DNA from: Actinomycetes bacterium
Lineage (GTDB): Bacteria; Actinomycetota; Actinomycetes; Actinomycetales; Beutenbergiaceae
Length of the DNA: 5,181 bases
NCBI GenBank assembly: GCA_021793935.1
Contig: JAJYRV010000174.1
Coordinates: 1 to 5,181 of the forward strand
Reading direction: 5' to 3'
Shown here: positions 1 to 5,017 of the stretch, in pieces
Numbering within the stretch: the stretch's first letter is position 1
Layout of the letters: each line of letters starts with the position of its first letter
The notes under the pieces: generated by a model
What the model was told of the DNA's origin: nothing
Seen by the model: the letters and a program-made list of their open reading frames with translations, nothing else
The model's database searches: none
Program-made: the position numbers and the translations under genes

Positions 1-265
1 GTTCCTCCTCCACGGGAGAGCCCTGGGCAGCAGTTTCTTCCGCTCCCCCGCTGGCTTCCTCGGCCTCGCGGGCCTGCTCCGCCTCAAACTCCGCGCGCAC
101 TTCCTCCTCGATCCGATGCCGGTCGACTTTGCGCAAGTGTCTGGACATGTTCATCACCAACAACACCATCGCGACGGCGAGGACGAAGAACACCGCGAAG
201 GCTCCCGCCCCGGGAGAAACGGCGAGCTGTTCAGGCGTGAGGGCGAGCACGTTGGTCGCAGGCAT
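1..265 (-). CDS. Small single-pass membrane protein, Rv1083-like, partial (C-terminus outside window)
   Basis: This frame starts with ATG at 265-263 and stays open for 88 codons to the left edge, so its stop lies outside the window. Residues 1-19 are a short N-terminal segment, about 20-40 form one hydrophobic helix (AFAVFFVLAVAMVLLVM), and a basic patch follows (RHLRKVDRHR, about 42-51). The rest is a highly charged tail rich in Glu and Ala, probably helical and cytoplasmic. The start codon lies one base after the mca stop codon (TAA-A-ATG). It has only a weak purine stretch as ribosome binding site, which suggests translation coupled to mca. Small membrane proteins of this kind sit beside mca in other actinobacteria (Rv1083 in M. 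tuberculosis), so the identification rests on topology and position. Its function is unknown. The Ala/Glu-rich tail resembles low-complexity sequence, but the helix and tight junction support a real gene. Confidence 0.8.
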   Translation of the reverse strand, partial: MPATNVLALTPEQLAVSPGAGAFAVFFVLAVAMVLLVMNMSRHLRKVDRHRIEEEVRAEFEAEQAREAEEASGGAEETAAQGSPVEEE

Positions 266-266
266 T

Positions 267-1124
267 TTATTCTCGCAATCCGGCGAAGAGATCATCTTCG
301 GGCAATGAGGTTTCGATCGTTGATTCAGCGAGTTCCCACGCTTCGTACGGCCACACTTCCCGCTCCAGATCCCGCGGGACGGCGAAGAAGAAGCCATCCG
401 GGTCGATCTGCGTGGCGTGGGCACGCAGGGCGTCATCTCGCAGGTGGAAGTACTCGGCGCATTCCACGAACGTCGTCGCCTTCCGTTCCTCCCGCTCGCC
501 CCGACGCGCTATCCACCCTTCAAAGGGGGAGTCCATTCCTCGCTCGATCATCGCCTCGTGGAGCGCGGCGATCCGATCCGGTGAGAACCCCTGATCGTAG
601 TAGACCTTAGCCACCTGCCACGGCTCGCCCGCGTCGGGGTACTGCTCAGGATCAGCGGCGGCGCGCACCGCGGCCATGGAGGCCTGGTGCGTCATGATGT
701 GATCCGGGTGGGGATAGCCACCGTTCTCGTTGTACGTGGTGAGCACGTGGGGCCGGAACTCGCGGATGTGCGCCACGAGCCTTCCCGTCACCTCCTCGAT
801 CGGGGTGAGGGCGAAACAGCCGTCGGGAAGGGGCGGCAGCGGATCGCCTTCTGGCAGACCAGAATCGACGTACCCGAGCCACCGGTGGGAGAAGCCCAGA
901 ACTTCAGCCGCCTTCGCCATCTCCTCCCGGCGGATCGCGGTCATGTTCTCCTCGACGTGGCGATCCCCCACAAGTTTGGGGTTCAGAATCGACCCGCGTT
1001 CACCACCGGTGGCGGTAATGACGCGGACCTTGATCCCTTCGGCGACATACTTCGCCATCGTTGCTGCGCCTTTACTGGATTCATCATCCGGGTGGGCGTG
1101 CACAGCCAACATGCGCAAGGACAC
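267..1124 (-). CDS. mca: Mycothiol S-conjugate amidase Mca
   Basis: Mca is a cytoplasmic zinc amidase of the LmbE/PIG-L family. It cleaves mycothiol S-conjugates of electrophiles and drugs, giving a mercapturic acid for export and GlcN-Ins for recycling into mycothiol. The 285-residue protein matches the usual length of about 290. The family motif AHPDDE is at residues 10-15 and HPDH at 139-142; H11, D14 and H142 are the expected zinc ligands and D13 the likely general base. The motif ends in SSKG (K18). A lysine here is typical of Mca, whereas the paralogue MshB has a different residue, so Mca is favoured over MshB. I chose the GTG at 1124-1122 because GGAAGGG (1139-1133) lies 8 bases upstream and homologues start just before the LMAVHAHPDDE-like strand. 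An upstream ATG at 1193 would add 23 residues across the promoter region. The downstream small membrane gene follows after one base. Confidence 0.95.
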   Translation of the reverse strand: MSLRMLAVHAHPDDESSKGAATMAKYVAEGIKVRVITATGGERGSILNPKLVGDRHVEENMTAIRREEMAKAAEVLGFSHRWLGYVDSGLPEGDPLPPLPDGCFALTPIEEVTGRLVAHIREFRPHVLTTYNENGGYPHPDHIMTHQASMAAVRAAADPEQYPDAGEPWQVAKVYYDQGFSPDRIAALHEAMIERGMDSPFEGWIARRGEREERKATTFVECAEYFHLRDDALRAHATQIDPDGFFFAVPRDLEREVWPYEAWELAESTIETSLPEDDLFAGLRE

Positions 1125-1161
1125 AGGTGAAACCCTTCCAAAGGTGAGAAACTGTTCTGTA

Positions 1162-1190
1162 GTGACAATCAGTGCCACTACCCATATTCT
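1162..1190 (+). promoter_or_regulatory. Predicted sigma-70-type promoter for the DUF4307 gene
   Basis: GTGACA (1162-1167, five of six matches to TTGACA) is followed by a 17-bp spacer and TATTCT (1185-1190, four of six to TATAAT). Transcription would begin near 1196-1197, just at the GAAGGGA ribosome binding site (1196-1202), giving a very short leader before the GTG at 1210. A matching promoter for mca on the other strand is less clear: TTGTCA (1168-1163) is a fair -35, but no good -10 stands at the right distance. Confidence 0.5.
1172..1184 (+). repeat. 13-bp direct repeat, copy 1, in the DUF4307 promoter spacer
   Basis: GTGCCACTACCCA is identical to the block at 1708-1720. Here it ends exactly where the predicted -10 TATTCT starts, and its CACTAC half forms the right arm of the inverted repeat at 1159-1181. 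Confidence 0.6.
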
Positions 1191-1209
1191 CACTTGAAGG
1201 GACCCTTTG

Positions 1210-1623
1210 GTGACTACGCCGGCTTTTCAGCATGACGAGGATCTCATTCGCGCCCGATACGGCCGGGTCCGCCGCGCCAATCCCAGATCGCTGAGGATCC
1301 TCGCCATCGCCGTGAGCGCAATCGCCCTCGGGCTCATGATCTGGATCGGTCTCGGCTTTACGAAGGCACAGGCGTCGAGTCAGATCATCAGTTTCAACGT
1401 GGTGGACTCCGGGCTCACGACGCTGCACTTCGAAGTGACGAAGCCGGCGGAGGACACGGCCGAATGCGTCCTCGAAGCCCTCAGCACCGGTTTCGCCCAG
1501 GTCGGCGTGAAAACGGTGACGATCGGTCCGGCGGAGACCGACACGGTTACGCTGTTCGAGGAGATCAAGACCAGCGAACTTGCCACGACCGCGGTCATTG
1601 ACCATTGCACCCTTGTTGATTAG
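1210..1623 (+). CDS. DUF4307 family membrane protein (Rv1081c-like)
   Basis: This 137-residue protein has a cytoplasmic N-terminus of about 28 residues with the motif RYGR (16-19), common near the start of this family. One transmembrane helix follows (about 30-50, ILAIAVSAIALGLMIWIGLGF), then an external domain of about 85 residues that looks beta-rich. Two cysteines, C86 and C133, lie outside the membrane and could form a disulfide bond; that is inference. The start is GTG at 1210, with GAAGGGA (1196-1202) 7 bases upstream; a TTG one codon earlier is too close to it. The gene diverges from mca and precedes greA, the order seen around Rv1080c-Rv1082. The assignment to DUF4307 rests on topology, size and gene order. 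No biochemical function is known for the family; the position suggests only a loose link with thiol metabolism or transcription. Confidence 0.85.
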   Translation: MTTPAFQHDEDLIRARYGRVRRANPRSLRILAIAVSAIALGLMIWIGLGFTKAQASSQIISFNVVDSGLTTLHFEVTKPAEDTAECVLEALSTGFAQVGVKTVTIGPAETDTVTLFEEIKTSELATTAVIDHCTLVD

Positions 1624-1666
1624 CCTCGCCGAGGTAGCTGCGCGATTTCGGCGATCGCCGCGGCCT

Positions 1667-1675
1667 TGCTATCGT
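1667..1675 (+). promoter_or_regulatory. Predicted extended -10 promoter for greA
   Basis: The 115-bp gap between the DUF4307 gene and greA contains TGC-TATCGT (TGN-TANNNT, an extended -10 element). Transcription would start near 1682, leaving a leader of about 57 bases. A perfect TTGACA at 1675-1680 is an alternative -35, but the GC-rich bases 16-19 bp downstream contain no convincing -10. greA may also be read through from the upstream gene, since I see no terminator between them. Confidence 0.35.
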
Positions 1676-1707
1676 TGACACCCACTGCCGACCCCGGCGC
1701 CCATCTC

Positions 1708-1720
1708 GTGCCACTACCCA
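1708..1720 (+). repeat. 13-bp direct repeat, copy 2, in the greA leader
   Basis: GTGCCACTACCCA occurs here and identically at 1172-1184 ahead of the DUF4307 gene. Both copies are followed by a similar ribosome binding block: ACTTTGAAGGAGG directly after this copy, and ACTTGAAGGGA after a 7-base insertion (TATTCTC) in the other. The role is unknown; chance similarity is possible. Confidence 0.6.
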
Positions 1721-1738
1721 ACTTTGAAGGAGGCACCC

Positions 1739-2221
1739 GTGTCCGAGTCCACCACATGGCTGACCCAAGAAAGTTTCGATCGGCTCAAGGCCGAACACGA
1801 TCATCTCACCGGTGAAGGACGGACCGCGATCGCTCGGCGCATCGAAGCCGCGCGCGAGGAGGGGGATCTCAAGGAGAACGGCGGATACCACGCCGCGCGC
1901 GAGGAGCAGGCCCGCCAGGAGGCCCGGATCCGCCAGCTCGAACAGATTCTGCGTGAGGCCGAGGTCGGGCAGGCCCCGCCGGACGACGGTGTCGTGGAGC
2001 CCGGCATGGTCGTCGAGGCGAACGTCGGTGGGGAGGACATGACCTTCCTGCTCGGCTCCCGTGAAGTTGCTGGCGACACCGATCTCGAGGTCTACTCCGC
2101 CTCCTCCCCTCTCGGGAAGGCGATCGTCGGGCACAAAACCGGTGACACGGTCTCGTACAAGGCTCCCAGCGGTGTTTCGATCGATGTGAAGATCGGGAAG
2201 GTCACCCCCTTCCACCCGTAG
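1739..2221 (+). CDS. greA: Transcription elongation factor GreA
   Basis: GreA binds the secondary channel of RNA polymerase and stimulates cleavage of the 3' end of RNA in backtracked complexes, restoring elongation. The protein has 160 residues, close to the 158-164 usual for the family. The N-terminal coiled coil spans about residues 8-78. Its tip carries the signature EEGDLKENGGYHAA (40-53), with the acidic pair D43 and E46 that corresponds to E. coli D41 and E44 and positions the catalytic magnesium. The C-terminal FKBP-like domain (about 85-160) contains the typical SPLGKAIVGHKTGD segment. I chose GTG at 1739 because GAAGGAGG (1726-1733) stands 5 bases upstream; a TTG at 1724 overlaps that site and is not a sensible start. 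The gene follows the DUF4307 gene in the same direction and converges on ilvA 29 bp downstream. All key residues are present. Confidence 0.97.
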   Translation: MSESTTWLTQESFDRLKAEHDHLTGEGRTAIARRIEAAREEGDLKENGGYHAAREEQARQEARIRQLEQILREAEVGQAPPDDGVVEPGMVVEANVGGEDMTFLLGSREVAGDTDLEVYSASSPLGKAIVGHKTGDTVSYKAPSGVSIDVKIGKVTPFHP

Positions 2222-2226
2222 TGCTC

Positions 2227-2250
2227 GCCGTTCGCCCGCGCGGTCACGGC
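2227..2250. terminator. Possible hairpin between convergent greA and ilvA
   Basis: The 29-bp gap between the two stop codons contains GCCGT (2227-2231) and its complement ACGGC (2246-2250), with 14 bases between that include the self-complementary CCGCGCGG. It could serve both strands, but the stem is short and there is no T run on either side, so it is weak as an intrinsic terminator. Confidence 0.25.
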
Positions 2251-3462
2251 CTATTGGGGCTGGACGGCGTAGCCCGCCTGAGCGAGTTCAGCCACGACCG
2301 TTTCTCGGTGGTCGGCGCCCCGAGTTTCCATTTCGACGGCGATGTCCACCTCGTTGACGGCGAGCGTCGGCGAGGTGCGTGAGTGGCGTACGGTCACCAC
2401 GTTCGCGCCGGTGGCGGCGAGGTGGGCGAGGAGTCCGGCGAGGTTACCGGGCCGGTCCGGCACGCGCACACGGACGGTGAGGAAGCGCCCGGCGCTCGTC
2501 ATGCCGTGACGCAGCACCCGCATGAGCACGAGGGGATCGATGTTCCCGCCGGTGAGCACGATCACGAGCGGGCCTTCCTGCCACGTCCCGGCCCCCGCGA
2601 TCGCCGCGGCCACCCCCACCGCCCCGGAGGGTTCGACGACGAGTTTCGCGCGCTCGGCCAGGAGCAGGAGCGCCTGCGACATCTCCTCTTCGCTGACGAG
2701 GTCGATCCGGCGCACTTCGCGGCGAACGACCTCGAGGGGCACATCCCCTGGCCGGCCGACGGCGATACCGTCGGCCATCGTCGTCATCGTCGACAGCGGG
2801 ACCGGCGTTCCCCGCGAGAGGCTCTCGGGGTAGGCCGCCGCCCCGCGCGCTTGTACACCGACGACCTCGACGTCCTGCCCGAGCGCCAAATGGACGGCGT
2901 GGGAAACCCCGGCGAGCAGTCCGCCTCCGCCCGTCGGGACGAGCACCGTCTTCACCTCGGGGACTTGTTCGGCGATCTCTAACCCGAGCGTGCCCTGCCC
3001 GCGGACGATATCGGCGTGGTCGAAGGGGTGGATGATCGTGCGCCCGGTGCGCTCCGAGTCTTTCACCGCCTCCTCGAGGGCGTCATCGATCGTCGCTCCG
3101 GTGAGGATGGTTTTTGCCCCGTAGCTCCTGGTCGCCATCACCTTGGGGATCGCCGCGGAGGCGGGCATGTACACCGTCGCCTCGATCCCTAGGTGCCGGG
3201 CGGCAAGCGCCACCCCTTGGGCGTGGTTACCCGCGCTCGCGGCAAGCACCCCTGCTTCTTTCTCCGCATGGGAAAGGTTGAGCATGCGGGCGTATGCCCC
3301 CCGGATCTTGAACGAGCCGCCCTGTTGGAGATTCTCGCATTTCAAGTACACCGGTACGCCCGCGAGGTCGCTCAGCGCGCCAGAGTATTCGATCGGCGTG
3401 CGCGGGGCGACGTTTTCGAGTTCGTCCGCGCATTCGCGTAATTCTTCGAGGGTAAACGGCAC
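2251..3462 (-). CDS. ilvA: Threonine ammonia-lyase with C-terminal ACT domain
   Basis: This PLP enzyme converts L-threonine to 2-oxobutyrate and ammonia, the first step from threonine to isoleucine. The 403-residue protein fits the medium-length form with one ACT domain. The fold-type II catalytic domain covers about residues 1-320. Its PLP lysine is K52 in GGSFKIRGA, the substrate loop SAGNHAQG lies at 76-83, and the phosphate-binding glycine loop TGGGG at 177-181. The ACT domain (about 324-403) begins near FLTVRVRVPDRPGNLAGLL, typical of amino-acid-responsive domains, so feedback control is likely but the ligand is not visible. The start is ambiguous. GTG at 3462-3460 has AAGGAGGA (3476-3469) 6 bases upstream and is my choice. 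An in-frame ATG at 3483 has GGAGGT (3495-3490) and would add 7 residues. Biosynthetic versus catabolic use cannot be decided from sequence alone. The AI-2E transporter gene lies upstream on the same strand. Confidence 0.93.
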   Translation of the reverse strand: MPFTLEELRECADELENVAPRTPIEYSGALSDLAGVPVYLKCENLQQGGSFKIRGAYARMLNLSHAEKEAGVLAASAGNHAQGVALAARHLGIEATVYMPASAAIPKVMATRSYGAKTILTGATIDDALEEAVKDSERTGRTIIHPFDHADIVRGQGTLGLEIAEQVPEVKTVLVPTGGGGLLAGVSHAVHLALGQDVEVVGVQARGAAAYPESLSRGTPVPLSTMTTMADGIAVGRPGDVPLEVVRREVRRIDLVSEEEMSQALLLLAERAKLVVEPSGAVGVAAAIAGAGTWQEGPLVIVLTGGNIDPLVLMRVLRHGMTSAGRFLTVRVRVPDRPGNLAGLLAHLAATGANVVTVRHSRTSPTLAVNEVDIAVEMETRGADHRETVVAELAQAGYAVQPQ

Positions 3463-3495
3463 TGGTGTTCCTCCTTGGCACATCGTCGTACCTCC

Positions 3496-3501
3496 AGCCT
3501 A
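3496..3501 (-). promoter_or_regulatory. Possible -10 element for ilvA
   Basis: Read on the minus strand, 3501-3496 is TAGGCT, a TANNNT hexamer common in actinobacterial promoters. Transcription would start near 3489, leaving about 27 bases before the GTG at 3462 and including its AAGGAGGA site. If so, the GGAGGT site of the upstream ATG would largely be left out of the transcript. No good -35 is visible, so this is tentative. Confidence 0.25.
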
Positions 3502-3516
3502 GACGAGGCGAGGAGT

Positions 3517-3539
3517 GGTGCCCCGTCACCCGGGGCGCC
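3517..3539 (-). terminator. GC-rich hairpin between the AI-2E gene and ilvA
   Basis: GCCCCG (3520-3525) and CGGGGC (3531-3536) form a perfect 6-bp stem with a 5-base loop. Two further G-C pairs (3517-3518 with 3538-3539) extend it beyond one mismatch. It lies about 20 bp after the AI-2E stop codon. Downstream on the minus strand the sequence is pyrimidine-rich (ACTCCTCGCCTCGTCT) but has no true U run, so termination may be partial. Confidence 0.4.
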
Positions 3540-3559
3540 CGTCCCCGGCAGTTCTGGAT

Positions 3560-4861
3560 TCAGGCCCGGCGCCAGCGCCGGGTGGTCTCGATGAGGATCT
3601 TCCGGCGGGACGGCGGGGCTGGGTCATGTCCGTTGAGGTACTGCAGCGCGGTGTTGACGATCGCGAGGATCGGCACCGCGAACAGCGCCCCGACGATCCC
3701 CGCGACGATTGTTCCGGCCGCGACGGCGAGAAGCACGCCGACCGGGTGCAGGCTCAGGGCTTTGCTCATGAGCATCGGCTGCAGGAGGTTCGATTCGAGT
3801 TGTTGAACCAGGAGCACGACAACGAGCATCGCGACCGCTGTGCCGACCCCGGAATCGACGAGCGCCACGGCTACCGCAACGGCTCCCGTGACGGTGGCCC
3901 CGACGATGGGGATGAACGACCCGAGGAAGACGAGCACCCCGATCGGGATCGCGAGGGGAACCCCGAGCAGGAGAGCGCCGAGGCCGATGCCGATACCGTC
4001 GACGAGAGCGACCATGATCTGGGTGCGCGTGTACGCCCCGAGGGAAAGCCAGGAACGCAACCCCGCGCCGTCCACACGCTCCCGTGCCCGACTGGGAAAC
4101 AGCCGCACGACCCAGGTCCAGATCTCCCGGCCATCCTTGAGGAAGAAGAACAGGCAGAACAGCGAGATGAGGGCCCCGGCGAACACGTGCCCGACGGAGG
4201 AGGTCACCGACATCGCCCCGCTGAGGATCCTGTCCATGTTCTGACTGAGCTGCTGTTGCAGTTTGTCGATGTACTCCTGGATCGCGCTTTCTTCGAGGTT
4301 CAGCGGCCCGGAGCTCAGCCATGCGACCACCTCGTTGAATCCCTGGACGGCCTTCTCCCCGAGCTGGCGCACGTCGTCGGTGATCGTGGCGCTGACGATG
4401 AACACCAGCCCTGTGACAGAACCGAGCGCCACGAGCAGGCTCACCGTGGCGGCGAGACTGCGGGGGAATTTGAGTTTCTCCGAAAAAAAGTTCGTCATCG
4501 GCGCGAGGAGCGCGGTCACGAGTCCGGCCACGAAGACCGGGATGACGACGGTCTTGATCTGCACGAGGAGCCACAGGAAGATCGCACTCGCGGCGACGAT
4601 CGCGAGGAAGCGCCACGCCCACCCCGCCCCTGCCCGCACGGCGAACGGAATGGCGGTTTCCCCTGGGGTCACTTGCAGTGATACATCCGTGAGCACCGAT
4701 TCCGCGGGGACCTCCGCGCCCGACCATTGCTCGTCATCGTCGAACCGGTCGGCGCGGCGGGCAGCGTCATCTTGCAGCTGCCCTTCGGTGTCAGCATCCG
4801 GGCGAGTCGACTCAGCCGACTCTTCGGGTGGAAGGTCGCCTGAGTTTTCCGTGTCAGCCAT
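3560..4861 (-). CDS. AI-2E family transporter (TqsA/YdiK/PerM-like membrane protein)
   Basis: This 433-residue polytopic membrane protein belongs to the AI-2E (UPF0118) family. Members are credited with export of small molecules, including autoinducer-2 by E. coli TqsA and Na+/H+ exchange in some bacteria, so the substrate here is unknown. Residues 1-75 form an acidic, probably disordered cytoplasmic tail. Hydrophobic segments lie at about 83-100, 104-121, 136-160, 226-241, 283-330, 340-353 and 375-405. A soluble loop with amphipathic helices (about 161-215) falls between the third and fourth, as usual for the family. Family signatures are FLGSFIPIVGATVTG (312-326) and ESNLLQPMLMSKALSLHPVGVLLAVAAG (356-383, given in part: NLLQP, LSLHP). 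The start ATG at 4861 has no clear ribosome binding site, but TATCAT lies 7 bases upstream, which suggests a leaderless transcript. The acidic tail is longer than I expect for typical members. ilvA follows 97 bp downstream behind a hairpin. Confidence 0.92.
   Translation of the reverse strand: MADTENSGDLPPEESAESTRPDADTEGQLQDDAARRADRFDDDEQWSGAEVPAESVLTDVSLQVTPGETAIPFAVRAGAGWAWRFLAIVAASAIFLWLLVQIKTVVIPVFVAGLVTALLAPMTNFFSEKLKFPRSLAATVSLLVALGSVTGLVFIVSATITDDVRQLGEKAVQGFNEVVAWLSSGPLNLEESAIQEYIDKLQQQLSQNMDRILSGAMSVTSSVGHVFAGALISLFCLFFFLKDGREIWTWVVRLFPSRARERVDGAGLRSWLSLGAYTRTQIMVALVDGIGIGLGALLLGVPLAIPIGVLVFLGSFIPIVGATVTGAVAVAVALVDSGVGTAVAMLVVVLLVQQLESNLLQPMLMSKALSLHPVGVLLAVAAGTIVAGIVGALFAVPILAIVNTALQYLNGHDPAPPSRRKILIETTRRWRRA
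3565..3582. repeat. Perfect inverted repeat over the 3' end of the AI-2E gene
   Basis: CCCGGCGC (3565-3572) and GCGCCGGG (3575-3582) are perfectly complementary with 2 bases between; a 7-bp stem with a 4-base loop is realistic. It covers the last codons (TRRWRRA) just before the TGA stop and is not followed by a U run. It may protect the 3' end or help terminate together with the hairpin at 3517-3539. Confidence 0.5.
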
Positions 4862-4868
4862 GAGCCCA

Positions 4869-4874
4869 ATGATA
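4869..4874 (-). promoter_or_regulatory. Predicted -10 element of the AI-2E gene, leaderless arrangement
   Basis: On the minus strand, 4874-4869 reads TATCAT (five of six matches to TATAAT), followed by 7 bases and the ATG at 4861. This spacing puts the transcript start at or next to the A of the start codon. A partial -35, TTGAGC (4901-4896), is 21 bp upstream, which is long; it would suit an overlapping -10 AATTAT (4877-4872) with an 18-bp spacer. Confidence 0.45.
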
Positions 4875-4959
4875 ATTTGCCGCTGGCTCGTTAGTGCTCA
4901 ATCGGGCCGCAACGGTGTTTCCACCGAAGTCTGATTGCAACTCCTATTCACCGCTGGGC

Positions 4960-4968
4960 TGCTAACCT
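4960..4968 (+). promoter_or_regulatory. Predicted extended -10 promoter for the right-edge gene
   Basis: TGC-TAACCT fits the TGN-TANNNT extended -10 pattern. Transcription would start near 4975, with a leader of about 43 bases that carries AGGAG at 5008-5012. A TTGCAA at 4935-4940 is too far upstream (22 bp) to be a good -35. The rest of the 156-bp interval 4862-5017 shows only this element and the AI-2E promoter. Confidence 0.35.
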
Positions 4969-5017
4969 CGTGCCCCATACGTGTTTTCGAAGTGACAAGT
5001 ACGACGCAGGAGCGACC

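Larger units (their letters stand above)
1144..1193. promoter_or_regulatory. Divergent mca / DUF4307 control region with nested inverted repeats
   Basis: The two genes diverge from 85 bp. An inner inverted repeat GTAGTG-N11-CACTAC spans 1159-1181. An outer pair, GTGAGAA (1144-1150) and TTCTCAC (1187-1193), flanks it with nearly the same centre (offset by 1.5 bp). The inner repeat overlaps the predicted -35 and spacer of the plus-strand promoter, a usual place for an operator. No known regulator motif is recognised; operator function is inferred from symmetry and position. Confidence 0.4.

Noticed and set aside
116..610. 164-codon plus-strand open frame across the mca 3' end
   Set aside because: Antisense to mca and the small membrane gene, Arg-rich, with no recognisable domain.
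687..1197. Two plus-strand open frames (687-1130 and 730-1197) opposite mca
   Set aside because: Shadows of the well-supported mca frame, with no motifs.
1624..1659. CCTCG/CGAGG and GGCGATCGCC palindromes after the DUF4307 stop as a terminator
   Set aside because: The first leaves almost no loop, the second is a 10-bp palindrome without a loop, and no T run follows.
1084..2215. Minus-strand open frames at 1084-1605 and 1595-2215
   Set aside because: They run antisense to the DUF4307 gene and greA, whose frames carry start sites and, for greA, catalytic motifs.
2383..2982. 199-codon plus-strand open frame inside ilvA
   Set aside because: His/Arg/Asp-rich antisense shadow of ilvA.
3515..4681. 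388-codon plus-strand open frame opposite the AI-2E gene
   Set aside because: Its product is low-complexity (His, Arg, Asp, Glu, Pro), with no domain, and it is the antisense shadow of a clearly recognisable transporter.
3624..4727. 367-codon minus-strand open frame in another phase of the AI-2E gene
   Set aside because: Arg/Gly/Pro-rich composition typical of a shifted frame in GC-rich DNA; the true frame has family motifs and membrane helices.
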